This document shows positions 10,621 to 21,755 of a stretch of 64,000 nt of DNA, piece after piece; the first letter of the stretch is position 1; each line of letters starts with the position of its first letter. The DNA is from Neurospora tetraspora. Taxonomy: Eukaryota; Ascomycota; Sordariomycetes; Sordariales; Sordariaceae. Both the position numbers and the translations under genes were made by a program. Where the stretch lies: assembly GCF_033439725.1 (NCBI RefSeq), contig NW_026944389.1, positions 434,001 to 498,000 of the forward strand, written 5' to 3'. The notes under the pieces were generated by a model that was given only the letters and a program-made list of their open reading frames with translations, was not told where the DNA came from and did not search any database.

Positions 10621-11350
10621 ATGAGCGGATTCGGCACCACGGGCGTTCGACCCAGCAACGACGTCCACATAGAGGTAACCCCTCAATCCTTCGAGACTCT
10701 TGAGTGATTCCTCTGCCATCCACAAATCGCGTCGCGCCCGCACTCTTCATCAGGATCGCCTGATCACGGCATCTTTAATTCTTGCCTGTCTCTCGCTTGC
10801 CGGCAGCCACAGCCGGCTGCTCCCCAGCGCGGCGGCTATAGTGGACGAGGCCGTGGTGGTTCAGATAGTGGCGGTTATCGCTCTTCGTCCCATTCCGACT
10901 CCTACGGATATGGCCAACCCTCTACATACGGGCAACAGCCGCCCCCATGGAGGAACCTACGTAAGTTCCCATCTTTCCCCGAAGCCCATCCGTTTCGCGT
11001 ACTTCCTGCCCTCTCGTTGTCACGGCCTCGCGGTACTCTTCGCAACATAAGAGACCACATTAACATAGTCCCCAGCGAAGAAGACCAACGAGAAGACAAA
11101 TGCCACCCGCAACACTAAGAATGCTGTCGGGTGCAGAGTCCTCAGGGGAAGCCAGCAAGCCTTTACCCTTCGCACCAGCCACGTTCCTCAACGACCGAAG
11201 CCCACGAGCGCTGAGCTCCGAGCCATGCGACGCCGTGCTCTGGCTACCCGCGCCGCTTCTCCCTCTACTCTCGGCAAGTGGAAGCGGGCCGTGGACGATG
11301 TGTCCGGGAACCATGAACATCAGTTAGTGTTCAAGCGATTACGGAAGTAA
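10621..11350 (+). CDS. Family member C: short RGG-type protein with the TN motif
   Basis: Model: join(10621..10674, 10807..10960, 11076..11350), 160 aa. Exon 1 gives MSGFGTTGVRPSNDVHIE. Exon 2 is low-complexity, with RGGYSGRGRGGSDSGGY and a Tyr/Gly/Gln/Ser stretch. Exon 3 opens with KKTNEKTNATRN, the family TN motif, and carries SAELRAMRRRALATR and KWKRAVDDV, which match member D (QLRAMHREALASR, KPAVDDV). The second acceptor is chosen at 11074-11075 because the nearer AG at 11067-11068 gives an early stop and loses the motif. The core domain is absent, so this is a truncated or recombined copy, or a distinct RGG-tail gene. Beyond TAA 11348-11350 the frame stays open. An RGG box suggests RNA binding by inference only. 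Confidence 0.5.
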
Positions 11351-11800
11351 AGCGGTTCGCTGGTGGGCAGTTACGCCGAGGACAGATCTACCGATGAAGT
11401 TGCGAGTCCCGAGAGCAGCAAGACTGAGGACCCCGAGGGCAATAAGACCGAGACTCCTGCCACCACTCCCGTTGGCGCCGCTCAAACATACATATCCGGC
11501 ATGACTGTTGCCTTCGGCAAATACGACGAAGGCGCCGACGCGGACGGCCCCGACAACGGAGATCCCAACGATGCAGTGACACCCCCAATAATGAAGAGCT
11601 GGACGTCTACGAAGCCCTTCCTAGAAAATAGCTTCCTCGAGCTGAGGACATTCAGTCTTTGTCATTCGAGCGGATGCTGTTTACGTTTCTTCCTTTGTCT
11701 CCTGGGAACCGGGCACGAGGGCCCGTGTCTCCCAATTTTCCAAGGCGAGCCTAAGCGTGAAGCCACTCACCGTCACATCGCCACTCAATTTGTTGAAGAC
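11351..11800 (+). pseudogene. Relic tail of member C
   Basis: In the same frame after TAA 11348-11350 the sequence encodes an acidic, Thr/Pro/Asp-rich disordered stretch (SYAEDRSTDEVASPESS, then DNGDPNDAVTPP). A frame change around the C-run near 11580 brings in NNEELDVYEALPRK and then SLSFERML. The last motif is shared with the flank of member D (SLSSERML, about 14918-14941). The tail therefore once extended well past the present stop. Confidence 0.45.
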
Positions 11801-12140
11801 CCCAACGCTTCAAGCCTTTTCCAATGTTTCTTCATATGTGCCTTACAAATGCGGCGCGAAATCGCCCTGAAGCCGTCCAAGGTGTTGGCCAAAAGAAGCT
11901 CAACAAAATTGTTGGGACATGTTGTACGGATACATACGTACCTTATCAGGCACCAGCACCCCCTCCCGCGCCCTGTCAAACTTACGCAACTCACTACACG
12001 GGGCCCCGACCTACCTCCCGGCGACCAAGGTCCTGGGGAAGATCACCTAGTACTATAGATTTGACACCAACGCGACGAGGAATCTCGAACAAGTTGCCGG
12101 TCGAGGAGCTTTTGGTGGGCAACCGATTCAAGGCTAACGG
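11620..12140 (+). repeat. Segmental duplicate, copy 1 (partner about 14380-15125)
   Basis: The segment 11640-11750 matches 14905-15015 (CATTCGAGCGGATGCT against CATCCGAGCGGATGCT; CCGTGTCTCCCA against CAGTGTCTCCCA). The segment 11880-11935 matches 15073-15130 (TGGGACATGTTGTACGGA against TGGGACATATTGTACGGA). At 12066-12140 there is a detached last-exon start, TNATRNLEQVAGRG, matching TNATRNLEQAAGRR of member D. The order differs between copies, so the duplication has been rearranged. Confidence 0.6.
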
Positions 12141-13109
12141 CCGCCCACTGCTGAGACCCTGATTGGTATCGCACCGTTACGTAGTATAGAAGTCAAAGTT
12201 TAGTTGAAAGAGACGTTTTGTCCAATTTCTTTGTCCGCGGTCTCCTTGCTGTATGTACAAAATGCCATGGACCGTCATGTGTTTGAGCGTGGTTAGGATA
12301 ATAGGATTCGACGTCACGGCGTATATTGTGCAGGTAATCGAGACGTCGACAATGCCTACCTCTAGAGGTAGTGAGTATGACAAAGACAGTCAACGAACAG
12401 CGCGTCCACTCTTCTGCCCCTCATTCGTGAAAGAGGTCCGTCAGTGTCTGTATTTGGTAGGCGGTCAAGGTCGGTGGACTGTTGCGCTGCTTTCTCCTAT
12501 GGCACGTACCTTCCCTTTTCCTTGAACTCGTTTCCCGTTCGACAGAGTTGGCCCACTTTTCATCACCTCGATACTTCCCGATCGTTTGCTTCCCTCTCCC
12601 CGCACAAATGTCTTTTTATATTTTACTTTTGCTTGCCGGACGTGCTCCCTATGTCACAGGTCCTTTACTCGCACTTGGTCTTATTTTCCCCCGCCGACCT
12701 CACTTCCACATCAGAAACTTGCCAGCACAAAACGTCCCGCGTGCAAGCAAGATCCTGCTTACCTTACTTTACACCCCTCAATCAGCCTACACAACGCGCC
12801 AGTCCTCGGCGTCTATCTTTTGTCTTGTACGCGTTTTACATCGTCAATCTTGTCCTCTTCATCAGACACTACTCCCTTCCTGTAGGACACCGGCCTATCA
12901 TAGACCCCAGCCCGTGAGTTTTTTCCATCCTTTTACCTTCGGTTCAACTGCGATGCGCATGAAGCTTCGCTTCTCAAATGCCCCTCATCATTGCTTTCAC
13001 CTCCCCTTACCCTTCTTCAACATACCTTCCACCTTAACTTGACACTCGCTTTTCTAGTCCCGTGGTCCAGGGCCGTCTGCTAACTCAGGAATGTAGTGAG
13101 GTTCTCGGC

Positions 13110-14820
13110 ATGGATATGCCCCAAGTCCTTGTCGCAAATATCCCGAAGATCATGAAAGACGCTCGTGGAAAAGACCACGAGAACGACTACTGGCAGATGC
13201 TAGGTAACTCAATAACATCGGGGAGCGCGCTTAAGAAGCCATTCAGCCTGCTAACGCTCCTGGTCACAGACGAGTTTTTCGCTTTCATGACCAGCCACCT
13301 ACGCCGGTCTGTCCCAAACGTAGCACCAACGTGCCGGGGCTACCAGGTTGAGGATCGCGGCCTAAGTACAACACATGACCACGTCGACATTCCCGATTTC
13401 GCTACTTTCCACGACGCCCTTGCACAAGACCACCCTTTCCGGAGGCTCTACACGGCCCATTCATACTTCGCCGTCATCGCCTACGACTGGGTGCGACTCA
13501 TGGCCGAGGCCGGCGCGATTGAGACGGCGGTGGCTTCCGTGGGCCAGTATCGGCCCATTATCCGGAACATCGCCCAGAACGGGCCCCTCAACCAGAACGT
13601 TCCCACCGAGACCGAGTATCTCGCAGTCAACGAGTGGTCCCGACGTCTGGAGGTCGAGCGCATCAAGGCGAGACACGGCTTCAATCAGCCACAGTTAGCC
13701 GATTACCCCGAGGACGCTGCATCCCAGCGCGCCCTTGTAGAAAAACTACAGGCCGCTGCGGTGAACGAGGCAGACATTATTGATAGGTTACAATATGCGA
13801 ACGGGAGGATCAACCCGGTTATTAAGGAAAAGAGAGAGATGTGGTCTATGTCCCTGAGCATGTTTGGCTGGTCTGCGATGGTAAGTCAAGTGGTCTCCCC
13901 ATGTTATAGGTGTAGAACTCCGCTAACAGTTTTCTTTTCACTACAGCGAACAATGCGAGACATGCAGCTGGGAATTCCAGGAGATGGCATCTCGATCTTC
14001 ACCACGGACTTTGTCTACCACAAGTACGACTCGTTCATGGGACGTTTTAAGGACGTCAAGCAGTTATTTCGTGTAAACCCCCCCCCAAACGCTGGTTGAC
14101 AGATCCCCTGTTTCTTCCCTTCGGACGGATCTTGTTCGCAGACAATGTCATCGCTCGACTAACACGGTTTCACAGAACTGCAAGACGGCGGTCACCAATA
14201 CGCAGGACGCCCCCATACAGGTCCGTAATGCTGCAAATCCTGTTGAGGAGCTGAAGGTACGTCAATTAGTGGTGGTGGACACCGTAGGGAGAGCCCAAAA
14301 AAGACTTTCAGAGACCACACGATCCTATGTCGCGACATACTGACAAGGCGTGGCAACGCAGAGGAAACAAACAAACAAGAACACCAATGCTACAAGGAAC
14401 CTCGAACAAGCTGCCGGTCGAAGGGCTTTGAGGGGCCAATCGAACCAAAACCAGCAGCCCCCCGCAGCTGACGGAGAGATGCCTCCACAGCCGAGCAAGG
14501 TCCAACTGCGAGCCATGCATCGCGAAGCGTTGGCCAGTCGTCCACTCCCACCTTCCTATCTGGGAAAACAGAAGCCTGCCGTGGACGATGTAGAGGGCTC
14601 AAAGGAGGATGACGATGTGCCTATAGTCAAGCGGGCGCTGACCGGAAGAGCCTTGTTAATCAAGAGTTCCGCCGGCCCAGTCCTCGATAAGGAGCCCTTC
14701 GACTACGGAGGTTCCGACGCCGACAACAACTCCAACGTCTATAACGACATGCAAGATGACGGCCACCTGGATCCCGACGTTGACCTGGACTCCGACGATA
14801 ATCTAGGTTTCGACGACTGA
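13110..14820 (+). CDS. Family member D: intact body and tail, five exons
   Basis: Model: join(13110..13203, 13270..13880, 13947..14072, 14176..14256, 14362..14820), 456 aa. Motif exon: VLVANIPKIMKDA, ending YWQMLG at a phase-1 intron. Core: AYDWVRLMAEAGA, SVGQYRPIIRNI, VNEWSRRLE, RHGFNQPQLADYP, ending MSLSMFGWSAM at an intron. Next come an exon with FVYHKYDSFMGRF, the 81-nt exon starting NCKTAVTN, and the last exon RKQTNKNTNATRN with an acidic Asp-rich C-terminus. The exon is open upstream of ATG 13110 to an acceptor at 13056-13057, one base out of phase as in members E and F. A further N-terminal exon is therefore possible; 13110 is simply the first in-frame ATG. After TGA 14818-14820 the frame reads DFHMDDLMPIED to TAA, so the stop may be secondary. 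Confidence 0.7.
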
Positions 14821-14879
14821 GACTTCCATATGGACGACTTAATGCCCATCGAGGATTAAGACGTGTCCAGGTCGTCCAA

Positions 14880-15170
14880 GGTCCACGACGCCCTTCCTGG
14901 AAGAGGTACCGTCCGAATCTTTGTCATCCGAGCGGATGCTTCTCCCTTTGTTTCCTTTGTTGGCATTGGGTGGGACATCGGCTTCGCCAGTGTCTCCCAG
15001 TTCTCAAAGGTCTCTTTATTGTTCAACTATTCCCTTTGTCCAGACCACTCTGCCGCGGTACCAACATGAACCAAGGTGTTGACCACCAGAAGCCCAGCAC
15101 AGCTGCTGGGACATATTGTACGGAAATCTATCAGCACTCCAAATACTGTGGAGCTGTACAATGGCTTTGT
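14880..15170 (+). repeat. Segmental duplicate, copy 2 (partner 11640-11960)
   Basis: 3' flank of member D, homologous to the flank of member C. A frame with SLSSERML and SPVSPSSQ is conserved between the two copies, which suggests former tail-coding sequence. Confidence 0.55.
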
Positions 15171-15187
15171 TCGAGTTCGCTACAAGC

Positions 15188-15455
15188 GCTAAAGATGTCG
15201 GTCGCTTCTCCGCCGCGGCGGCATGAGATGGCCCAAAAGACCACCGACAACTCCCGTCGGTTAAGAGAGGCCTCTAACCCTCCCGCTCTACCACACGGCG
15301 CTTGACCATAGGCACTTTCGTCAACCATGGGCAAGGCTAAGATGTCGGTCGCTTCTCCGGCGCGGCAGCACAAACCGAGGCAAGAGACCACGGACAACTG
15401 CCTTCCATCTAAAGGCGCCTCTCATCCTCCTGCGCAGCACGGCACTCGAGCATAA
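15188..15455 (+). repeat. Two tandem copies of a 150-bp tail segment
   Basis: Units 15188-15303 and 15340-15455 both read AAGATGTCGGTCGCTTCTCC, then GACCACSGACAACT, and end in GCTTGACC or GCATAAGC. The start matches the RGG-box segment at 43540-43570 (AAGGTGGCCGCTTC, CCGCCGCGGCGG) apart from a one-base gap. They are thus duplicated pieces of a family tail, now out of frame. Confidence 0.5.
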
Positions 15456-15584
15456 GCCCTTCCCTTTTGTTCTTCCGCTAGTCTCCCTGAGCCCTCCTAC
15501 CCGAGACCCCCCGAGACCTACAGCTCAGAGCCGCCTCCAATACGTGGCCATCCCAACATATTGTCAGCCATCCCCTTTCCAAGC

Positions 15585-16265
15585 ACGAATAAGCCAAGGT
15601 GGTGGCGCGATCTCGGCCCGGCCCGTCCCACCATCACGTCCAAGACGGAAGAGGTGTCGTTTATGCAGGAGCAGACCAGCCCAGTCAAGGACTCGGCCCC
15701 AATCAACAAACATGATGATGTTTCGGACAGCGAGAAAGCCATGGTGAACAGCACTGAAGAGACAGTTAAGGAGCAGGATCTAATGGAGGAGCATGTTCTG
15801 GCTCATGGCGCCAATCACTTTGGCCGCAACGATGGACCCCCCCTTCGGCGGCAACGGTGGACCGCCCCCGGCTTTGGTAGGCCAACCTTTTCACCAGTAT
15901 ACCCCGGTTCCTTCCCCGGCTCTTCTTACGGCTCCCTCCCCGGCTGCTTTCATAGCTCCCGAGCCTTTTGCGGACCGCCTCCGGCTTTGGTAGGCCAGCC
16001 GTTCGCCGCTCCCGCGCCTTTCCAAACGTCTGCGGAACATCCCTCAGCTTTCCCTTTGGGTTTCGAGCTTTGCGGTACTGGTCTTGCCTGTAACAACCCT
16101 GACGCCAAGGGCGAGAAGACCAAGGATCTTGTCTGGGCGGTACTTGGGAATAGTACTGGTCGACCGGCTGGGGTGTGTTCGCTGCCACCATCAATATCCT
16201 GCCGGGGACACATCATGTTCGCTTGCAAAGGCTGGCCACGCTCTGTCGTCCAAATAGCGCCTTGA
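15585..16265 (+). pseudogene. Decayed disordered tail gene with frameshifts
   Basis: One frame encodes TSKTEEVSFMQEQTSPVKD, an acidic stretch and EEHVLAHGANHFGRNDGP up to a run of seven C (15837-15843). After the run the coding-like frame moves by one: GGNGGPPPALVGQPFHQY and a Pro/Ala-rich stretch. The motif GPPPALVGQPF occurs again about 115 bp later (near 15975) in the first frame. The two repeats in different frames show at least two frameshifts. No ATG precedes 15663 in this frame. Probably a tail relic of the cluster; function unknown. Confidence 0.4.
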
Positions 16266-18355
16266 ACTCTAGGTCAATGTTATCCCCAGGTTAGGAAACC
16301 TATTACTAATAGTTGCACCTTTTCGGGTACGAACAATCAAGGTCTACTCCTACCAACCCACGCGGAGCTTACCAAAGCGGAACAGGAGTTGAACTACATG
16401 CTCATGCTAAAGAAATATCTTCGTGGTATCGGCGCACTGCATAGTATACTTGAAGCGGCTGGGTGCAGAAGCCGCCTATTGAGATGGACCAAGGATAAGT
16501 TTGCACTCGGGAGAGTTTCCAGTACAACGGCTTCAATACCGTAGCGGGAAAATGTGCTGGGGAACAAGCCCTCTTTAGCTTACTACGGCTTATAGGACCT
16601 GTGATTCCAACAAGCCCTGTTGATTTTAACAAGCCCTGTTGATTCTATAAGCCTTATTGGGCTGAGGGAGACATCTGATTGGTCAATCCGGGTGTCCGCT
16701 ATAGACGGTCGCTAAAGGTCCCAAGTTTAGCGTACTGCTTCAGTGCCTTCGACAATTCCACGGTGACGATACTTCTTTCCCAAAGTTCATTTCCCCCTAG
16801 AAACTCAACTACCCTATATCAAAGGAAAGAACGACGCCCGCTTTCAATCAAATGGGCCAGTGGCTCAATGGTTCTTATATTTGCTCTTTTCTTCAGACTG
16901 CCAGTTCGATCCCGCTGGTGGTCGTCTTTTTTCGGTCGCGCGAAAAACTTCGCGCGGAAGTGCGAATGCCCTCATCCGGACTTTGAAGCCAAAGTGTTAG
17001 ACTACTTGAAAGACTACTTGAAAGACTACTAGAAAGACTACTAACCAAAGACACCTATAATGGCCTCCAGATGGTCCTTATAGGGGTCTTTAGCTTTTAC
17101 TATTTTGTACCCAAATCCGACCAATCAAAGGCCTCCCTCAACTCAATAAGGGTTATTAAGTCAACAGGGCCTATTTCATATATACGCCCTAGATATACAA
17201 CAACGCCTATTGCCCTCAACAAGCCCTGTTACGCTCCTTATATTCCCGCTGCGGTACCCACAACCCCCTTCATGTTGTGACTGTGGTGGCAGCCGCGGTG
17301 GCTACCAGGGCGACGGTGGCTACCAGGGCGGAGGTGACCACCAAGGAAAGTATTCCCCGATTGGGGCCAGAGTTATTTCCCTTTCATCGTTTCCAAGGTT
17401 CATTTCTGTTTCTTTTCTACAGCTTCTAATGCATGCGCATTATGGGATGGATGTCACATTACATTATTTCTGTGCGTATATTACTGGGCGCTACAGACTA
17501 GGACTTGAAACAAATTTCCAGATTGTTAGGATTAACTAGAGGTAGTACTACACAGTCTTTAACCACATTCCAATAACACAAACCTCCCACTGCTTTCGTG
17601 ATTTGCGCTTTGCTTAGCTACCCCCTTGAAGACAAGTGGCGAGTAACAAATTTCCATTTTTTCTCCTTCTCGTTGAGCATCATCAGCTATTTTGAAAGGT
17701 AGTAATCGGCCATAACCGAATGTTGGATGTGGAGAATGGTAGAGGTATATACCGTACCAACGATGCGAGCACATCCCTAGGGGGCCTGCCACAATACCTA
17801 CTACTCATCGCTGAAAGGCTGTTTGCCACTTAGCAAGTAGTTATATTGAGGAATTCTAATTGAACTAGAAGAATAGAAAGAAAGGAAAGGAGGCGAAAAC
17901 GCTTATTTTTAGGTGCTCAACTCGAATAAGGATATATTGCTTAAGAGAGGCCACCACGCTTTACACCCGGCAGGTGTCGAGTATATTATGGAGTTTTGGT
18001 CTTCACGAAGGCTTGCGTAGAACAAAACCACGGCTCTAGATGGCCGAAGTCAATCTAATAGTTCGTCGGGAACATAGCACCACTTCCTATTATAATCCTC
18101 TAGAAGCCGGTTTCCTCCCTTGAAAATGCGTTTGGGTCGGCGAGGTCTATACTCGCAAAGCTCATGGACGGTGCCGGCGGCCTAGGGTGGTGCTAGTTGG
18201 GATACCACCAACCCACGCTGTCTTTAGCGATCCCTTCGGTGTCGACAGCAGACACGGAGCGGGATTGGGGACCGTTCGCCAGTATCAAGATACCCTAAGA
18301 GCCGTTTACACGCGGACTACGCGTCGCTATCAGGGCGGTAGCGTCAGGTTTGGAT
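16266..18355. other. No protein gene seen
   Basis: Frames are short and AT content is higher than in the surroundings. It holds the tRNA-like sequence at 16854, three copies of AACAAGCCCTGTT (about 16610, 16629 and 17219), and a short tandem repeat GACTACTTGAAA (16998-17041). Confidence 0.4.
16854..16924 (+). tRNA. tRNA-like sequence, probably a relic or SINE head
   Basis: TGGCTCAATGG (16861-16871) fits an internal A box and AGTTCGATCCC (16903-16913) fits a B box. The spacing and the total of about 71 nt fit a tRNA. The acceptor arms (GGGCCAG and GGTGGTC) pair poorly and I cannot draw a clean anticodon stem, so no isotype is given. A T-run follows at 16925-16932, as at polymerase III terminators. 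It may be a tRNA pseudogene or a tRNA-derived SINE. Confidence 0.3.
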
Positions 18356-18365
18356 CCCGATAAGA

Positions 18366-18545
18366 CTTCATCCCATGTGTTGGGTTGTCAAGTTCTGCCG
18401 GCCGGGCTTATCCACTACGGTAAAGGGTGTTTTGGGTTTGCCCCTCGTCCATCTGGTCCGCTTCCTCTTCCTAGGTACTTTTTGTCCTCCAACAAATTTT
18501 GTTCTGATCGCTCAACTTTGCAAAAACAATATACTACCGTCAACG
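18366..18545 (+). repeat. 5' flank duplicate, copy 1 (partner 21946-22115)
   Basis: Shared blocks: GACTTCATCCCATGTG, CTGCCGGCCGGGCTTATCC, AAGGGTGTTTTGGGT, TTTTTGTCCTCC and AAATTTTGTTCTGATCGCTC. It lies about 320-500 bp upstream of the start of member E, as its partner lies upstream of member F. The two genes were therefore duplicated together with their upstream region. Confidence 0.7.
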
Positions 18546-18862
18546 TAATAAGCAAAACTCTTTGCTAACAGCTTTCCTATACCGCGCGACCTGTAAACCT
18601 CCAACTCCTCCCGCTCACTATCACCAGGAAACAGCAGCAGCAAAGCCAGCCGTCCTCTGCGTCCCTCCGACGTCGCTTACCACCGAAAACTCGCCTCTAC
18701 CTCCCAACCGACAGCCCAATCTTGGTTGTTGCTGGGAAATCATCTTCGTATTGCGGAAGGCTCAACGTACCAATGCACTTTTACCCCAAAGGCCATTACG
18801 ACGACAATTGGTTCATACCGTGATCAACTTACCGGTGGTCTCTTCGAACAACCTCCAACAAA

Positions 18863-20986
18863 ATGGAACAACCGGTCAACGTGGATCCAGAACTTTTCGG
18901 TATGAGTATTCAACAGCTTTACGAGCATCCTCTACCTATCAACATAGGTCCTGAAGCTCTCAACGCCAACCCGCAACCTCCCAACGCCAATCAACAACCT
19001 GTTAACTTGGAGCTTCAACCTGCCAATTTCAATCAGATCAATCCTCAGGCTCCTAGCGTCAATCCCCAGCCTTTGAATATGGAGCCTCAACCTGCCAACT
19101 TTAATCCTCAGTGGCAGCAGCCCAATTTCGATCATCAGCCTCCCAACTTGGAGCCTCAACCATTGCAGTAAGTCACCACCTTCTGGTTCTTGATTCACTG
19201 ATTACAATGAGACTACGGCGTTATGTGCCATAGTCACCTTACATTCTCCTCTTCATTCCCTTTGATTGCTACCGAATTCTTCCACAATGTTGCCACGTCG
19301 TAGGGAACTTCGCTACTACACGGCATTTCTTGCGCCCAAGGCCCCCACCAGAACTTCCTCTCCACGCAACTCTTCATTCGTCTTCTCAGATAATAACCTG
19401 ATGTGTATTATAGGCCACTAGTCGAAGTCCAGCAAGACCGGGCTGACAGGCTTCCTCGCCTGGACGAGATGTTGAGTGAAGTTGCAGGAACCGACCTGCA
19501 CGAGACGTACTGGAAGATTGTCGGTACGTTAAACTTGATCTAGTGCCCGTCAGCACTGCTCCGAATTTGATCTAACATCGGCCTCATAGACCATATCTAC
19601 TACTTTGTCCGTAACGCCCTGTGGGATGCCATTCCCCAACAAGCACCCCTGAGGAGGAATGTCCAACCACCGCCAATCATTCCGCCGACTACGAACCCAG
19701 ATCCTCCGACCTGGGAGGTGTACATCAACTCGATTCTTGCAAAGCCGATGGATCGTTTCAGCCCCATCTTCTGGGAAAACCTCCAGTTCGCATCCGACGC
19801 GTACTCCTGGGTACGAATAATGGCCAAGCTCGGCGCCCTTGAGCAAGCCATTGCGAACCTGGCACAAACCCGCCCCGGAATATCCGAACTCGGGGCCAAA
19901 CTGGCGGCGCATGAGAAGGCCGGAGTGCAGTGGGACGCCAGCAAACATGGCCATGTCGACCAGACAATCGATGAGTTGGACTTGAAGAACGAGGTCGTTT
20001 TCCTTGCAGTTGACGAGTGGGGACGACGTTATCGAACGTGTCAGCTTCGACAGCAGCACGGGTTCTCCCAGCAGCGTGTCGCCGACATCCCGAAGCAGCC
20101 GGCGGAGGAGACAGAATCTGTGCTGCAGCTGATGGATGCGGCCGTTGATGAAGGGGACATGATTGAGGATGACCAGACCAGCAGAGGAAGCTATATCATC
20201 AAGAAGAAGAGCCACATGTCGCTCTTGAACCTCCAGATCATGGGCTGGGAGGAACTGGTGAGTTGTGATTCTAGAAGCGTAGCAATGGACACTGTTACTG
20301 ACACTAGCACAGAGAGGCTCGAGGGCTGTCCACTTGGTCAGTCCGCACATCTCGCCTTTTTGCCTTGACTTCGGTTTCAAGGCTTACGACACCTTCATGG
20401 CTCGGTTTGAGGATGTCAAGCATCTCTTCACGGTAGGTAACCTGCGTCCACTCCAAGCTGTGAAACTAGGGTTACTGCCTCAACCAAACATCAGACATAC
20501 CTTACAGATGCTAACATTTCTTCCTTGCCCCTAGAGATCCAAAGCGGTCATCACCAACATGGTGAAGTGCCCCATCGTCTTTCGTTTTGCGGGAAAGCCG
20601 CATGTCGAGTTATCCGTAAGTTTACCGTTCACTTGGGCCACCGCAAAGAGCCAGCGTCGGTCATGGTACACGAACTAACAACGCGGGAACAACAGACGAA
20701 GGTGACGAACGACGGCACAAATACCAGACGACAGGGGCGCATTGCCTTTGCCGCGGCGGCAATGGCCCGCCAGGAGAGACAAGAGGCGGCCAGAAAGGCC
20801 AAGCTGCAGGCAAAGCTGGTCGCTTGGCGAGAGGAACGGGCGCTCTTGCCCCCGCCATTCCTAAAGAGAAAGCGCGATGAGGGTGTAGGTAAACTGCCAC
20901 GACGAGTGCGCCTCCTGCCAGCCTCTGGGGACAGTATCTTTCTTCATCCGTACAACACCGCGGCGCCGGAGTCAGGTTCGGACTGA
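18863..20986 (+). CDS. Family member E: most complete copy, six exons
   Basis: Model: join(18863..19167, 19414..19523, 19590..20257, 20313..20432, 20535..20615, 20696..20986), 524 aa. Residues 1-101 are Asn/Gln/Pro-rich with repeated ANPQPPN, LEPQPAN and MEPQPAN units. Residues 102-138 are the motif exon, ending YWKIVG. The core follows: DHIYYFVRN, AYSWVRIMAKLG, NLAQTRPGISEL, VDEWGRRYR, HGFSQQRVADIP and KKKSHMSLLNLQIMGWEEL. Then a 40-codon exon (FGFKAYDTFMARFEDVKHLF), the 81-nt exon (RSKAVITN to FAGKPHVELS), and the last exon TKVTNDGTNTRR with an Ala/Arg/Lys-rich helix (ARQERQEAARKAKLQAK) and the NLS-like KRKRDEG. No internal stop. Nuclear location is inferred from the basic clusters; the molecular role is unknown. 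Confidence 0.75.
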
Positions 20987-21755
20987 TTTGAGATCAGTCA
21001 ACAGCGAAAGATTATGCACCGAGTCAATAGCACGGCGTTCTGCCGACAACTGACCAGGACAGAGGGCCGAAGATATCTACTCCTGCAGAGGTCTGAAGGG
21101 TGAAAGGAAACAAGGGCGATTCACGACGCATGGAAGGCATCGAGTCCTACCAACAGTCGAGGAGGCAACAGGAAAGGAGAGCAATCTCGAGTGGTTCCCT
21201 AACCGGCATAGAGAAGACGACGAAGTGTCCAAGGAACCACAGAGGAAAGAAGAAGTAGTAGCGAGGATGGCTTATTTGCATCGGAAAGCGGGTTTAGAGT
21301 TTAGACCAATGGTCCAAGCGAGGAGTTTTGCGTATGGGGTGATACCTCTTTGCCTCGGTTTTTCTCCTTTCGGTGGAGGACCTTACTTGGCTTTTGCTTT
21401 TATTCAAGCAAGGTCTCGTCATTAGCAAAACACGGCTCATTCCTCAGAGAATACCGGTAGGTAGCGGCTGTTTTACATAGTACATTAGTGAAACACTTAC
21501 AAGTACTATTGCCTTGTGCCTGACTGTCTTCCCAGTGACAATTCCTCCGTCATCTATTATACATGCAAGAAACGACACAATAAACATCCATAACAACTAC
21601 ATACATGTTGTCTATGTCTTCTACCATACATGTAGGTACCTAAAACCCACCTCACATTCGCCGTCCACAAATATGCGCCATGGGTTCATACAGCAATCCA
21701 TGGACGAGAAGTTATTTCGAACCTAATGGGCGGATAGTTCGTTCAGCAATCGATG

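Noticed and set aside
12482-13042. Frame of 186 codons upstream of member D
   Set aside because: The pyrimidine-rich leader gives a Ser/Phe/Leu/Pro frame without motifs; it is more likely promoter and 5' UTR, although a small N-terminal exon may hide here.
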